From contig NZ_CP041186.1 in the NCBI RefSeq assembly GCF_006517175.1, forward strand, positions 2,879,001-2,943,000: a stretch of DNA of 64,000 nt. Reading direction: 5' to 3'. The notes beneath the pieces are model-generated. The model did no database searches. It saw nothing but the letters and a program-made list of their open reading frames with translations, and was not told the origin of the DNA. Within the stretch, counting starts at the first letter, position 1. Each line of letters opens with the position of its first letter. A program made the position numbers and the translations under genes. Shown here piece by piece: positions 23,555 through 30,871 of this stretch. The stretch comes from Persicimonas caeni (GTDB lineage: Bacteria > Myxococcota_A > Bradymonadia > Bradymonadales > Bradymonadaceae).

Positions 23555-25399
23555 GTGAGCACGCAAACGCGAACAACGACGACCATCGAACCGGGCGCGA
23601 CGTTGATGGGGCGCTACGTCATCGAGGGCTGTCTGGGGAGCGGAGGCATGGGCAAGGTGTACCTGGCCCGCCAGCACCCGTTCGACCGCAAAGTCGTCAT
23701 CAAGGTCATGCACGATCGGCACGTGGCCAACGACCAGTTGCGCCAGCGCTTTTTCAACGAGGCGCAGGCGGCAAGCCAGCTGTCGCACCCCAACACGATC
23801 ACGGTCTACGACTTCGGTGAGGCCGACGACGGCATGCACTTCATCGTCATGGAGTACGTCGACGGGCGCTCGCTGCTCGAAGAGCTCAACGACAACGGGC
23901 CGATGTCGGTGGCGCGTGCGGTCCCGCTGGTCGTGCAGGTCGCCCAGAGCTTGGGCGAGGCGCACCGAAAGGGGATCATCCACCGCGACCTGAAGCTCGA
24001 GAATATCATGATCTCGGCGGTCGGCTCGGGCGACGAGTTCGCCAAGGTGCTCGACTTCGGGATCGCCAAGCTCACCGAGAAGAAGGTGGGGCTGACCCAG
24101 ACGGGCTCGGTGTTCGGCACGCCGGGGTATATGCCGCCCGAGCAGGCCAACGGAAACGACAAGATCGACGCCACCGCCGATCTGTACGCGCTGACTTGCT
24201 GCCTGTACGAGTTGCTCACAGGCCGGCTGCCGTTCGAGGGGGAGTCGGCGTTGGCGGTCCTGATGAAGCATCAGACCGACCCGCCTCCCAGTCTGCCCGA
24301 CCATCTGCCGCGGCGCCTCGACGCGTTCATCAAGCGCGGCATGGCCAAGCAGCCGCGCCATCGGCCCCAGAGCGCCGACGAGTATATCGCCGGGCTGCTC
24401 GCCTGTTTCGTCGACCGCGACAAAGCCGCCGGTCGGCGCAGGCCGCGCGAATCGTCGTCGTCGCACCCGAACATCGCGAGTGCGCAGACCAATGAAGGTA
24501 CGCCACCGGGACCGAAGACCACCCGCCGAAAGGCGTCGGATGTGCACTCGCGGCCGACGATGCAGTCGCCGGTGCCCCAGCAGAAGCTCGATCGCGCCGC
24601 GATGGACGACCTGGGTCGAGCCAAGACGGCCTCGGGCGAGCACGACAGTATGTCGCCCAGGTTGCCGACGCCCCAGCCGAGTCCGAGTACCCCGGTGCCG
24701 CGTCTCGAGAAGAGGGAGCTGACAGGTGAGCCGACGCACGAGACGGGCCGAGACGTGTCCGAATCGCGCCCGGGCACTGGCGCTCGACCTGGCGAGCCGA
24801 CCGACACGCGCGTCCCTCTAAGCTGGGTGGTCGCCGGCGGGTCGGTGCTCGTCGCTACCGGCGCTCTTCTCTTTGCCTTCAACAGCGCCCCCGAGCCCGC
24901 CCGCCCCTCCGCCAGCGCGGCAGCGACGAAGACGCCCGCCAAAGTCGAGCTGACCGTGGTGAGCGAGCCCGAGCGCGCCAGCATCTTCGCCGACGGCCAG
25001 CGCGTGGGGATCACCCCGGCAACGCTGAGCTTCGACGACGGCGAGACTGTCGACCTGCGCATCGAAAAGAGAGGGTTCCGCCCCGAGACGTTCGATGACT
25101 ACAGAGTCGGCACCGCCGCCGACGGAAAGCTCGTGGTGCCGCTGGAGGCGGCCACGATCACCGTCACGGTGACCTCCCCGGATGCCGACGGCGAAGTGCT
25201 CGTCAACGGTGAATCGTTCGGAAGTCTGTTGGCGGGAGCGAGCCGTCGACTCGAGGTGAGCTGGCCGAAAGACGCGTTGGAGGTGCGCATTCGCTACGCC
25301 GACCGCGCTGACTACGTCGAGCGCATCCCCGCAGGGGCGATCTCGACCGACGTCGAAATCGCCCCTGCGGCCGATGAAGCGCTGGGGGCGAAGAAGTAG
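23555..25399 (+). CDS. Hanks-type Ser/Thr protein kinase with TM segment and PEGA domain
   Basis: 614 residues from the GTG at 23555, which has AAGG seven bases upstream; a TTG two codons earlier is the alternative. Kinase residues: GSGGMGKVY at 28-36, Lys50, HRDLKLEN at 143-150, DFG at 167-169 and GTPGYMPPEQ. A long Pro/Ser-rich linker (about 285-415) leads to one membrane helix (about 427-447), then a PEGA domain (about 465-530) outside the membrane. This is a normal bacterial receptor-kinase plan. The gene starts 68 bp after the PYP-cyclase gene on the same strand, so co-transcription is likely and it may be the output kinase. Its stop is four bases from that of the ferredoxin gene. Confidence 0.9.
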   Translation: MSTQTRTTTTIEPGATLMGRYVIEGCLGSGGMGKVYLARQHPFDRKVVIKVMHDRHVANDQLRQRFFNEAQAASQLSHPNTITVYDFGEADDGMHFIVMEYVDGRSLLEELNDNGPMSVARAVPLVVQVAQSLGEAHRKGIIHRDLKLENIMISAVGSGDEFAKVLDFGIAKLTEKKVGLTQTGSVFGTPGYMPPEQANGNDKIDATADLYALTCCLYELLTGRLPFEGESALAVLMKHQTDPPPSLPDHLPRRLDAFIKRGMAKQPRHRPQSADEYIAGLLACFVDRDKAAGRRRPRESSSSHPNIASAQTNEGTPPGPKTTRRKASDVHSRPTMQSPVPQQKLDRAAMDDLGRAKTASGEHDSMSPRLPTPQPSPSTPVPRLEKRELTGEPTHETGRDVSESRPGTGARPGEPTDTRVPLSWVVAGGSVLVATGALLFAFNSAPEPARPSASAAATKTPAKVELTVVSEPERASIFADGQRVGITPATLSFDDGETVDLRIEKRGFRPETFDDYRVGTAADGKLVVPLEAATITVTVTSPDADGEVLVNGESFGSLLAGASRRLEVSWPKDALEVRIRYADRADYVERIPAGAISTDVEIAPAADEALGAKK

Positions 25400-25402
25400 C
25401 GG

Positions 25403-25693
25403 CTACTGGAAAAAGGCGACGTTTCGGGAGGCGTCCGGAGCGAGGCGCTCGGGCAGGTTGAAGTCCTCGTAGATCGCCTTCATCGGACACTCGGGCACAC
25501 AGGCGCCGCAGTCGATGCACGTCTCCGGATCGATGTACATCTGAATCTCGCGCAGCCGGTCGCGTTTGCCGTCCAACTGCAGCTTGCGAATCTCGTTGAC
25601 CGGCAGTGGACCCTGGATGCAGTCAATCGGGCAGACGTCGACACACGAGGTATCGCAAGTTCCCTGGCACCACTCTGTGATCACATGGCTCAT
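25403..25693 (-). CDS. Ferredoxin with two iron-sulfur cluster motifs
   Basis: 96 residues, electron carrier. Cysteines are arranged as two clusters: an N-terminal group (CQGTCDTSCVDVCPIDC) and a canonical CIDCGACVPECP near 59-70. The long insert between the clusters (RKLQLDGKRDRLREI) is seen in the 2[4Fe-4S] ferredoxins of the Alvin/FdxN-like group. GGAAGAG about 10 bases upstream supports the start. It is divergent from the bilin reductase homolog across 181 bp, and ferredoxin-dependent bilin reductases take their electrons from such a protein. A functional pair is the likely reason for the arrangement. Confidence 0.88.
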   Translation of the reverse strand: MSHVITEWCQGTCDTSCVDVCPIDCIQGPLPVNEIRKLQLDGKRDRLREIQMYIDPETCIDCGACVPECPMKAIYEDFNLPERLAPDASRNVAFFQ

Positions 25694-25874
25694 GGGCTCG
25701 ACTCTTCCAAAGGCTCATCAACACTCTGCCTTTGAGATGCGTCGAGAGCCTATTCGGTAACACCCCCGATGACCCTGTGAGCCCCGTGCGGCCATCGTCG
25801 GGAACAGATTCCCTGTTACTGCGTCGCCGGCGACGCATCTAAGACCTGTAAGCCTTGACGTAGCGAGCCCCAAA
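25694..25874. promoter_or_regulatory. Divergent region between ferredoxin and bilin reductase genes
   Basis: 181 bp with both promoters. It contains CGCATCTAAG at 25834-25843, the same core as the direct repeat before the PYP-cyclase gene. A related GAGATGCGTCGAG lies near 25734. No strong ribosome site precedes the reductase ATG. Confidence 0.45.
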
Positions 25875-26612
25875 ATGATCCACCACGCCCGACAGATTTG
25901 TGTCGAAGCCAAGTTCGACCGGCTGGCCCAGCGAACCTGCAGCACGCTGGCCGACGCCGGCTTCGCCGAACGCAAAGTCGAAGGCGCCTTTTGCTTCGAC
26001 GACGAATTCGCCCGCGAGCCGCTGAGCATTCGCCCCGTGGCGTTCACCGGCCGCGGCCTCGACTTTGGCAACGTGGTGCGCGTGCGGGGCGGCAGTCAGG
26101 TGCAGGTTCTCAGTATCGTGCTCATCCCCCCTAGCACTTCCCCATTACCCATCTTCGGCTGTGAGCTTCTTGTCTTCTCGCGCGGCGTGCACCTGGTGAT
26201 GCTCGACGCGTTTCCTACCTGCGAGCACGAGGAAGCAAGCCGTCTCCTCCTAAAGCTCGAGCGCCTCGGCGCCTGTTTGGCCGATGCGTTCGAGCTCCAT
26301 CCCGCCCCTGACTGGGGCAAGAATGTCTTCAGTGAGAAGGCCATCGTCATCAAACCCGACCCCCTCAAGCCCGCCGGGATCGGCGCTTTCGTGCCCGCGG
26401 TCAATAGCCTGCTGTCGGCCTACTTGACCGCGGCGGGCCAATGCCCCACCGCCCCCGAATCGATGCAAAGCCAGATTCGCGAAGCGCGCGCGCTGTACTT
26501 GAAAGACCACGCTGAGCAAGAGCCGGCGGGGCCGTTTTTGGAGAGAATCGCGGGCAAGGAGTGGGTCGACAAGTTCGTGTTCGACTTTTTGTTCCCGCAG
26601 TGGTTGGCGTGA
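25875..26612 (+). CDS. Ferredoxin-dependent bilin reductase family protein (PcyA/HY2-like)
   Basis: Predicted to reduce biliverdin to a phytobilin using ferredoxin. 245 residues, the family length. The signature is clear: QVQVLSIVLIPP, then LPIFGCELLVF and VMLDAFP, matching PcyA QVLHCVMFP, LPMFGCDLV and IVDLSP. The C-terminal helical part (NSLLSAYLTAA and YLKDHAEQEPAGPF) also fits. By my eye alignment the PcyA catalytic residues H88 and D105 are Ser80 and Glu97, so the product bilin cannot be predicted and could be novel. The ferredoxin gene is divergent next door. No heme oxygenase or phytochrome gene is in the window. The family is mostly cyanobacterial, so acquisition by transfer or an old proteobacterial branch is possible. 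Confidence 0.78.
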   Translation: MIHHARQICVEAKFDRLAQRTCSTLADAGFAERKVEGAFCFDDEFAREPLSIRPVAFTGRGLDFGNVVRVRGGSQVQVLSIVLIPPSTSPLPIFGCELLVFSRGVHLVMLDAFPTCEHEEASRLLLKLERLGACLADAFELHPAPDWGKNVFSEKAIVIKPDPLKPAGIGAFVPAVNSLLSAYLTAAGQCPTAPESMQSQIREARALYLKDHAEQEPAGPFLERIAGKEWVDKFVFDFLFPQWLA

Positions 26613-26616
26613 CTCA

Positions 26617-26645
26617 CGGAGGCAGCGCGGGAAGCGCTGCCTCCG
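26617..26645 (+). terminator. Perfect 12-bp-stem hairpin after the bilin reductase gene
   Basis: Arms CGGAGGCAGCGC and its exact complement enclose the 5-base loop GGGAA, five bases past the TGA. There is no T-run. It shares the GGAGGCAGCGC arm with the tandem element at 11445, so it is a member of a dispersed palindrome family likely doing termination between convergent genes (next stop 26676). Confidence 0.75.
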
Positions 26646-26675
26646 ATGAGTGAGCTTTAGGGGCGGTACGAAGTC

Positions 26676-28799
26676 TTATTCGGTCACGATGTTCATGCGC
26701 CACGAATCGAGCTGACCCTCGTCGTACTTGGCGCGGTCGACCACCTGCAGCGTCCAATCGCCCGCCATGTCGACGCCTTCGAACTCGGCCAGAAGCTTGC
26801 CGGTGATGTGAACGTCGTCGGCCGACGGGTCGTCGACCTCATCGCCGTTGAAGACGGTGGCGGTGATGCCGTCGTGGGTCAGCGTGATCATCAGGTCGCC
26901 GGCGTAGGTGTGGCTGACGCCCAGATCGATGGCCAACTCGCTGACCTCGCCGGCTTCCTCGACGGTGATGGTGCTCGTCAGACCGGCGTCGTCGTTGTCG
27001 GGGATGGCCACGTTCGTCTCACCGTCGAACTCGTAGTCGCCGGCGACCGGCTCGGGCTGCGGTTCCGGGTCGGGGAACGGCGCGTCGGTCGCCACGTCGA
27101 ATTCGAGCGTCCAGCCCTCGATGGTGCCCGTGTCGATGCGCGCGTTATCGCTGACCACGAGTTCCCACTCCCCTTCGGTATTCATGCCCTCGAAGCCGAG
27201 GATTTGCTCGGCCGACAGGCTCACGTTGTCTTCCCAGGCGGGGCTTGCGTCCTGGCCGTTGTAGACGAGCACGGTGGTGCCGTCGTGGCGCAGCTCGACG
27301 ACCAAGTCGCCGCGGTAGGTATGCTCCACCTCGAGGTCGAGCTTCAGCCCGCTGATGACCTCGCGCTCGGCGACGGTGATGGTGCTCGTGGCGCCGTTGG
27401 GGTCGTTGTCGGGGATGGCCACCGACTCGGAGCTCGTGTAGCGGAACTCGCCTTCGGCCGGCTCGTCACCGCCGGGCGCGTCGGGGTCCTGGCGGCTCTC
27501 GGCGATCAAGTCGCGTACCAGGTCGGTGTCGATATGCGGGTTGCCGCTGCGAGCGCGCGTGGGCAGCCACAAGAAGTCGGGGTGGTTCTGGATCGAATCG
27601 CCCAGCCACTCGCCGCCGATGATCTTGCCCTCGCCGTCGAGCTCGAGGATGTAGTGGTAGTAGTCGTGGCGGGTGTAGCGCTCGATGTGGTCGCCGTTGG
27701 GGCGCGTCGAGGCGTGCGACTCGGTGATATAGTCGGTGGTCAGCTTGATCTCGATGAACTTCTCGGCGTCTTCATTATAGACGTACTCGACGGGCTCGCT
27801 GACCTCGCCGTCTTCGCCTTTGACCTTGAGAAGCTCGTGGGCCTCCTCGAGGGTGATTTCGCGCTGCTCGGTGATCTTGAAGCCGGTCACCGGCTGGTTC
27901 CACACCTCGTAGTTGTAGGTGCGGTCCTCGGCGATGGCGCGCTGCTGCAGGCCCAGGAAGTTGGTCACGATGACGTGGAAGGTGCCGGCGTTGACGTCGC
28001 GGCAGCCCGAGTTCATCACGCGGCCGGTCTCCTCGTCGCGCTCGACCTCTTTGTCGTTGCAGCGACCGCCGAGCATGTAGGCGTCGGCGCGGTCGTACTG
28101 GGCAATGATGAGCGCCTTGATGTCGCTGACCTCGAAGGTCACGCCGTTTCGGGTCACCGGACGAAGCGGCTCGTCCTCCAAGATCGCCGCCGGCACCCAC
28201 GCGTGGCAAAGCCCCCACCAGGTCTCGACGCCGTCGCGGTCCTTGTTCTCGTCGCCATAGCCACACTCGTCTTTGTCGGCGAGGCCGTCGCCGTCGTCGT
28301 CGACGCCGTTATGCGACTTCCAGTTACCCTTGTAGCGGCTGGTGTACTCGGCGGCCGGGCCCAGCGAGGTGTAGTAGTCCTCGTCCCAGGTGCAGCTCGA
28401 CGAGTCGAACGGCTTCAGGTCCATGAAGCCCTCGGGCTCGGCCCACCCGTTGAACGCCTTGTCGTACTTCTCGGCCGGCGACAACGTGTCGTGGCCCTGC
28501 CAGCGCGCGTTGATGCTATCCTCGTAGGTCGGCCAGTAGGTGTCGGCCCACGCCACGCGCTGCGAATAGCCCTCGATGGGCAACTCGGCGAACGTGTAGG
28601 TGAGCTCGCTGCGAAAGCGAGACGGGTCGTTGCGCCAGTTCCAGGCGTCGCCCTTACCGTCGGTGCCCTCCGACTGCTTGACCATGCCGTCGGGGGTTAC
28701 GCGGGCTTTCGATGTGTCGTCAGCGCTCTCGGCGCAACCGGCGAGCGCGCCGATGGCGAGCAGACCGGCGATCGCCCACTTGGTGGTGTTGGTGTTCAT
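26676..28799 (-). CDS. Lipoprotein with transglutaminase-elicitor-like domain and two P-type (proprotein convertase) domains
   Basis: 707 residues. Lipobox ALAGC near residue 22. Residues about 60-340 contain WWGLCHAWVPAAI followed by PVTRNGVTF and SDIKALI, which match the elicitor-transglutaminase family known from oomycetes and some bacteria; the Cys in GLCHAW would be the nucleophile. A Ca-binding-like DDDGDGLADKDEC is at about 170. Two beta-sandwich P domains follow (about 455-590 and 600-705), each opening with VAIPDND and containing HTYxGDL. Predicted secreted protein-crosslinking or protease-like enzyme on the cell surface. GGGAGAAGAG precedes the ATG. Confidence 0.78.
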   Translation of the reverse strand: MNTNTTKWAIAGLLAIGALAGCAESADDTSKARVTPDGMVKQSEGTDGKGDAWNWRNDPSRFRSELTYTFAELPIEGYSQRVAWADTYWPTYEDSINARWQGHDTLSPAEKYDKAFNGWAEPEGFMDLKPFDSSSCTWDEDYYTSLGPAAEYTSRYKGNWKSHNGVDDDGDGLADKDECGYGDENKDRDGVETWWGLCHAWVPAAILEDEPLRPVTRNGVTFEVSDIKALIIAQYDRADAYMLGGRCNDKEVERDEETGRVMNSGCRDVNAGTFHVIVTNFLGLQQRAIAEDRTYNYEVWNQPVTGFKITEQREITLEEAHELLKVKGEDGEVSEPVEYVYNEDAEKFIEIKLTTDYITESHASTRPNGDHIERYTRHDYYHYILELDGEGKIIGGEWLGDSIQNHPDFLWLPTRARSGNPHIDTDLVRDLIAESRQDPDAPGGDEPAEGEFRYTSSESVAIPDNDPNGATSTITVAEREVISGLKLDLEVEHTYRGDLVVELRHDGTTVLVYNGQDASPAWEDNVSLSAEQILGFEGMNTEGEWELVVSDNARIDTGTIEGWTLEFDVATDAPFPDPEPQPEPVAGDYEFDGETNVAIPDNDDAGLTSTITVEEAGEVSELAIDLGVSHTYAGDLMITLTHDGITATVFNGDEVDDPSADDVHITGKLLAEFEGVDMAGDWTLQVVDRAKYDEGQLDSWRMNIVTE

Positions 28800-29268
28800 C
28801 GTCTCTTCTCCCAGATATATCGCAAAATTCGTTGTGTTTGCGGGTTGTGGGGGAAGAGTAGATCAAGATGCGTGCCAATGTGGGGAGAGCGTAGCGTGGG
28901 TGTGGGAAGGGGGGTGGCAAGTCGGGTTGCCGGATGTGTGGGGGATGAGGGTGGAAGATGGAGTTGCCGGGGCCTCTCCCTCGATCCCTCTCCTTCCCTT
29001 CGCTTCGCTACGGGTGGAGAGGGGGTCCTCTCCTCGGTCCTCTCCTTCCCTCCACTTCGTTACGGGCGGAGAGGAAGACGTCGTTCAGTCGATCTCTGTA
29101 CAGTGTGCGATGTTGCTTCATCGAACTCTGTACAAGGTGCGCTGTAGCAACATCTTCCTCCCCTGCGCGAAGCAAAGCGGAGCGTAGGGGAGGACCGAGG
29201 AGGGGACTCCTCCTCCGCGCAGCGAAGCGAAGTGGAGGAGGACCGAGGAGGAGGAAGAAAACGCCCAG
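28800..29268. repeat. 469-bp noncoding region of CT-rich inverted elements
   Basis: No gene is supported. From 28970 to 29085 there are two direct copies of a TCTCCxxCGCTTCGxTACGGGxGGAGAGG element (hairpin arms TCCTCTCC 29038-29045 and GGAGAGGA 29068-29075). From 29154 to 29257 there are two more in inverted orientation. Between them is a direct repeat (CTCTGTACA at 29094 and 29127) flanked by GATGTTGCT/AGCAACATC inverted arms. The whole region can fold back on itself. It is the same family as 16776-16840. Confidence 0.75.
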
Positions 29269-30420
29269 CTACATCAACCGCGTTACAAACCAATACACAC
29301 TCACCAACAACACCAACGCCGCCACAACTTTGATCGCCTTCGAGCCCCACTCCCGACCGCGCGCCCACGCGACCAGCGGGAACGCCGCGGCCACGATGGC
29401 GATCTGGCCCAACTCCACACCCACGTTGAACGACAACAGCGCCGGCACGAGCGCATCGGTCGGCAAGCCGACCTCGTCGCGCAGCACGTACGAGAACCCG
29501 AAGCCGTGCAACAGACCGAACGCGAAGGTCAGCGCGTACAGGTGCAAGGGCGGACCGACCTCTTCGTCGTCTTTGCTCGCATCGGCGGGCTTCTTCGCTT
29601 CGAGCAGAAGCTCGACGGCGACCCAGGCGATCGACAGCGCGATGAGCGGCTCGACGACCGTAGGCGGCAACGTGAGCACCTCCAGAGCGCTCAACGCCAA
29701 CGTGATCGAGTGGGCCAGCGTAAAGCTCGTGACGACGACCAAGAGCGGCCGGAAGCGGCGGGCAGCCAGCAGCAGGCATAGAACGAAGAGCACGTGGTCG
29801 ATGCCGAGCACGATGTGCAAGACGCCCTGCCAGATATATTGGACGAAGACGTCCCAAAAGCTCTGCTCGGAGGCGGCTTGGCCGTCGGCGCCGACTTGTA
29901 CGGTGTAGCTCGAGGTGTCGCGGTTGAAGACGGTGGTGTGGATGTCTTTGCCGATCTGGATCTGGCCGTAGTGGGTGTAGCCATTCTTCGAGGCGAGCAT
30001 CACCTCGTTGGTCAGGGTGACCTCACCGAGGGCGTCGTCGCATTGAACCGTCTTTCGAAAGAGCAACGACGCCATGCGCCGGCCCATGTCGACGAAGTCT
30101 TGGTGGGTGGGCTGGCAGACTTGGCCGTTGTTGGTGACCTGCAGATGCTCTTCGAAATACGAGCCGATGGCCGGCTCGAGATACGGCAACTCGGATTGGT
30201 CGACCCAGCCGTCACCGTTGGGGTCGAGCTTCAGGTGGTCGGTGACGTCGTCCGGCGAGATCGCCAGCAACATGTCGACCTCGCGCTTGTCGGGGCGGAC
30301 CTCGACGTTGAGCGTACTGACGGCTGTTTGATGCGCAAAGGCCGGCTGGGACACCATCACGAAGCTGGCCACAACGGCCAAAACGATACAGCTCATCCGT
30401 ACGAGCAGCTGGGTGCACAT
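29269..30420 (-). CDS. HupE/UreJ_2-family membrane protein with EF-hand-like loop
   Basis: 383 residues. Signal peptide about 1-29 (AFA/HQ), a periplasmic beta-rich domain (30-185), then six to seven membrane helices. The family signature GIDHVLFVL, FTLAHSITLAL and FGLLHGFGFSYVL with conserved His/Asp is clear. Family members are linked to nickel/cobalt or other metal transport. The periplasmic domain contains DPNGDGWVDQSE, a complete EF-hand calcium loop (D, N, D, D, E at positions 1, 3, 5, 9, 12), which I do not know as typical. ATG at 30420 or 30396. It is followed upstream by the XRE gene on the same strand, 34 bp away. Confidence 0.8.
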   Translation of the reverse strand: MCTQLLVRMSCIVLAVVASFVMVSQPAFAHQTAVSTLNVEVRPDKREVDMLLAISPDDVTDHLKLDPNGDGWVDQSELPYLEPAIGSYFEEHLQVTNNGQVCQPTHQDFVDMGRRMASLLFRKTVQCDDALGEVTLTNEVMLASKNGYTHYGQIQIGKDIHTTVFNRDTSSYTVQVGADGQAASEQSFWDVFVQYIWQGVLHIVLGIDHVLFVLCLLLAARRFRPLLVVVTSFTLAHSITLALSALEVLTLPPTVVEPLIALSIAWVAVELLLEAKKPADASKDDEEVGPPLHLYALTFAFGLLHGFGFSYVLRDEVGLPTDALVPALLSFNVGVELGQIAIVAAAFPLVAWARGREWGSKAIKVVAALVLLVSVYWFVTRLM

Positions 30421-30454
30421 AAAACGAAGCCTGAGTTGTCGCTTGCGGTAAAGC

Positions 30455-30772
30455 TTATTCGGCAGCTTTGGCTGCCTCGACTGGTTTCGTCGTCGCTTCG
30501 ACGTGCGAAAACAGTTCGATGGGCTCGACTTTCAAGGCTAGGGCCAGGGAGACCAAGTTGTCGAGGGATATGTTCCGACGACCGTTTTCGACCATCGACA
30601 GGTAGGAGCGGTTTAATCCGGCTCGCTCGGCGAGCTTGGACTGAGACATGCCGTTGGCACGGCGTAGTCGGCGAAGATTCCCACCCACCTGCTGGCGGAA
30701 ATTTAAAATGTACTGATCGTCAGAGAGCATGAGCGTGCAAGTTCGTGCGTTAGATTTACGGAAATTTAACAC
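30455..30772 (-). CDS. XRE-family helix-turn-helix regulator
   Basis: 105 residues or fewer. The DNA-binding domain (about 25-80) reads NLRRLRRANGMSQSKLAERAGLNRSYLSMVENGRRNISLDNLVSLALALKV with a textbook HTH; the strand is cytosolic and no ligand domain follows. The start is uncertain: GTG at 30772 or ATG at 30730. In the longer form the peptide LNFR occurs twice, reflecting a direct DNA repeat CGGAAATTTAA at 30697 and 30759. CTTAGATGCA lies 41 bp upstream of the GTG. It may regulate itself and the HupE-like gene. Confidence 0.85.
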   Translation of the reverse strand: MLNFRKSNARTCTLMLSDDQYILNFRQQVGGNLRRLRRANGMSQSKLAERAGLNRSYLSMVENGRRNISLDNLVSLALALKVEPIELFSHVEATTKPVEAAKAAE

Positions 30773-30871
30773 CCCTGCGCACTATACGCAACAGCAAATC
30801 CGGTTCTATGCACTTAGATGCAGCTCCTCGGCCCTTTGTTACGAAAAATTCAGTTTTTTATCTCAAATTCT
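30773..30871. promoter_or_regulatory. Upstream region of the XRE gene
   Basis: 99 bp, AT-richer than the surroundings, between the XRE start and the stop of the TonB receptor gene. Contains CTTAGATGCAG (30813-30823), the inverse of the TGCATCTAAG core seen in the PYP and bilin promoters. It is a candidate operator and should hold the XRE promoter. Confidence 0.4.
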
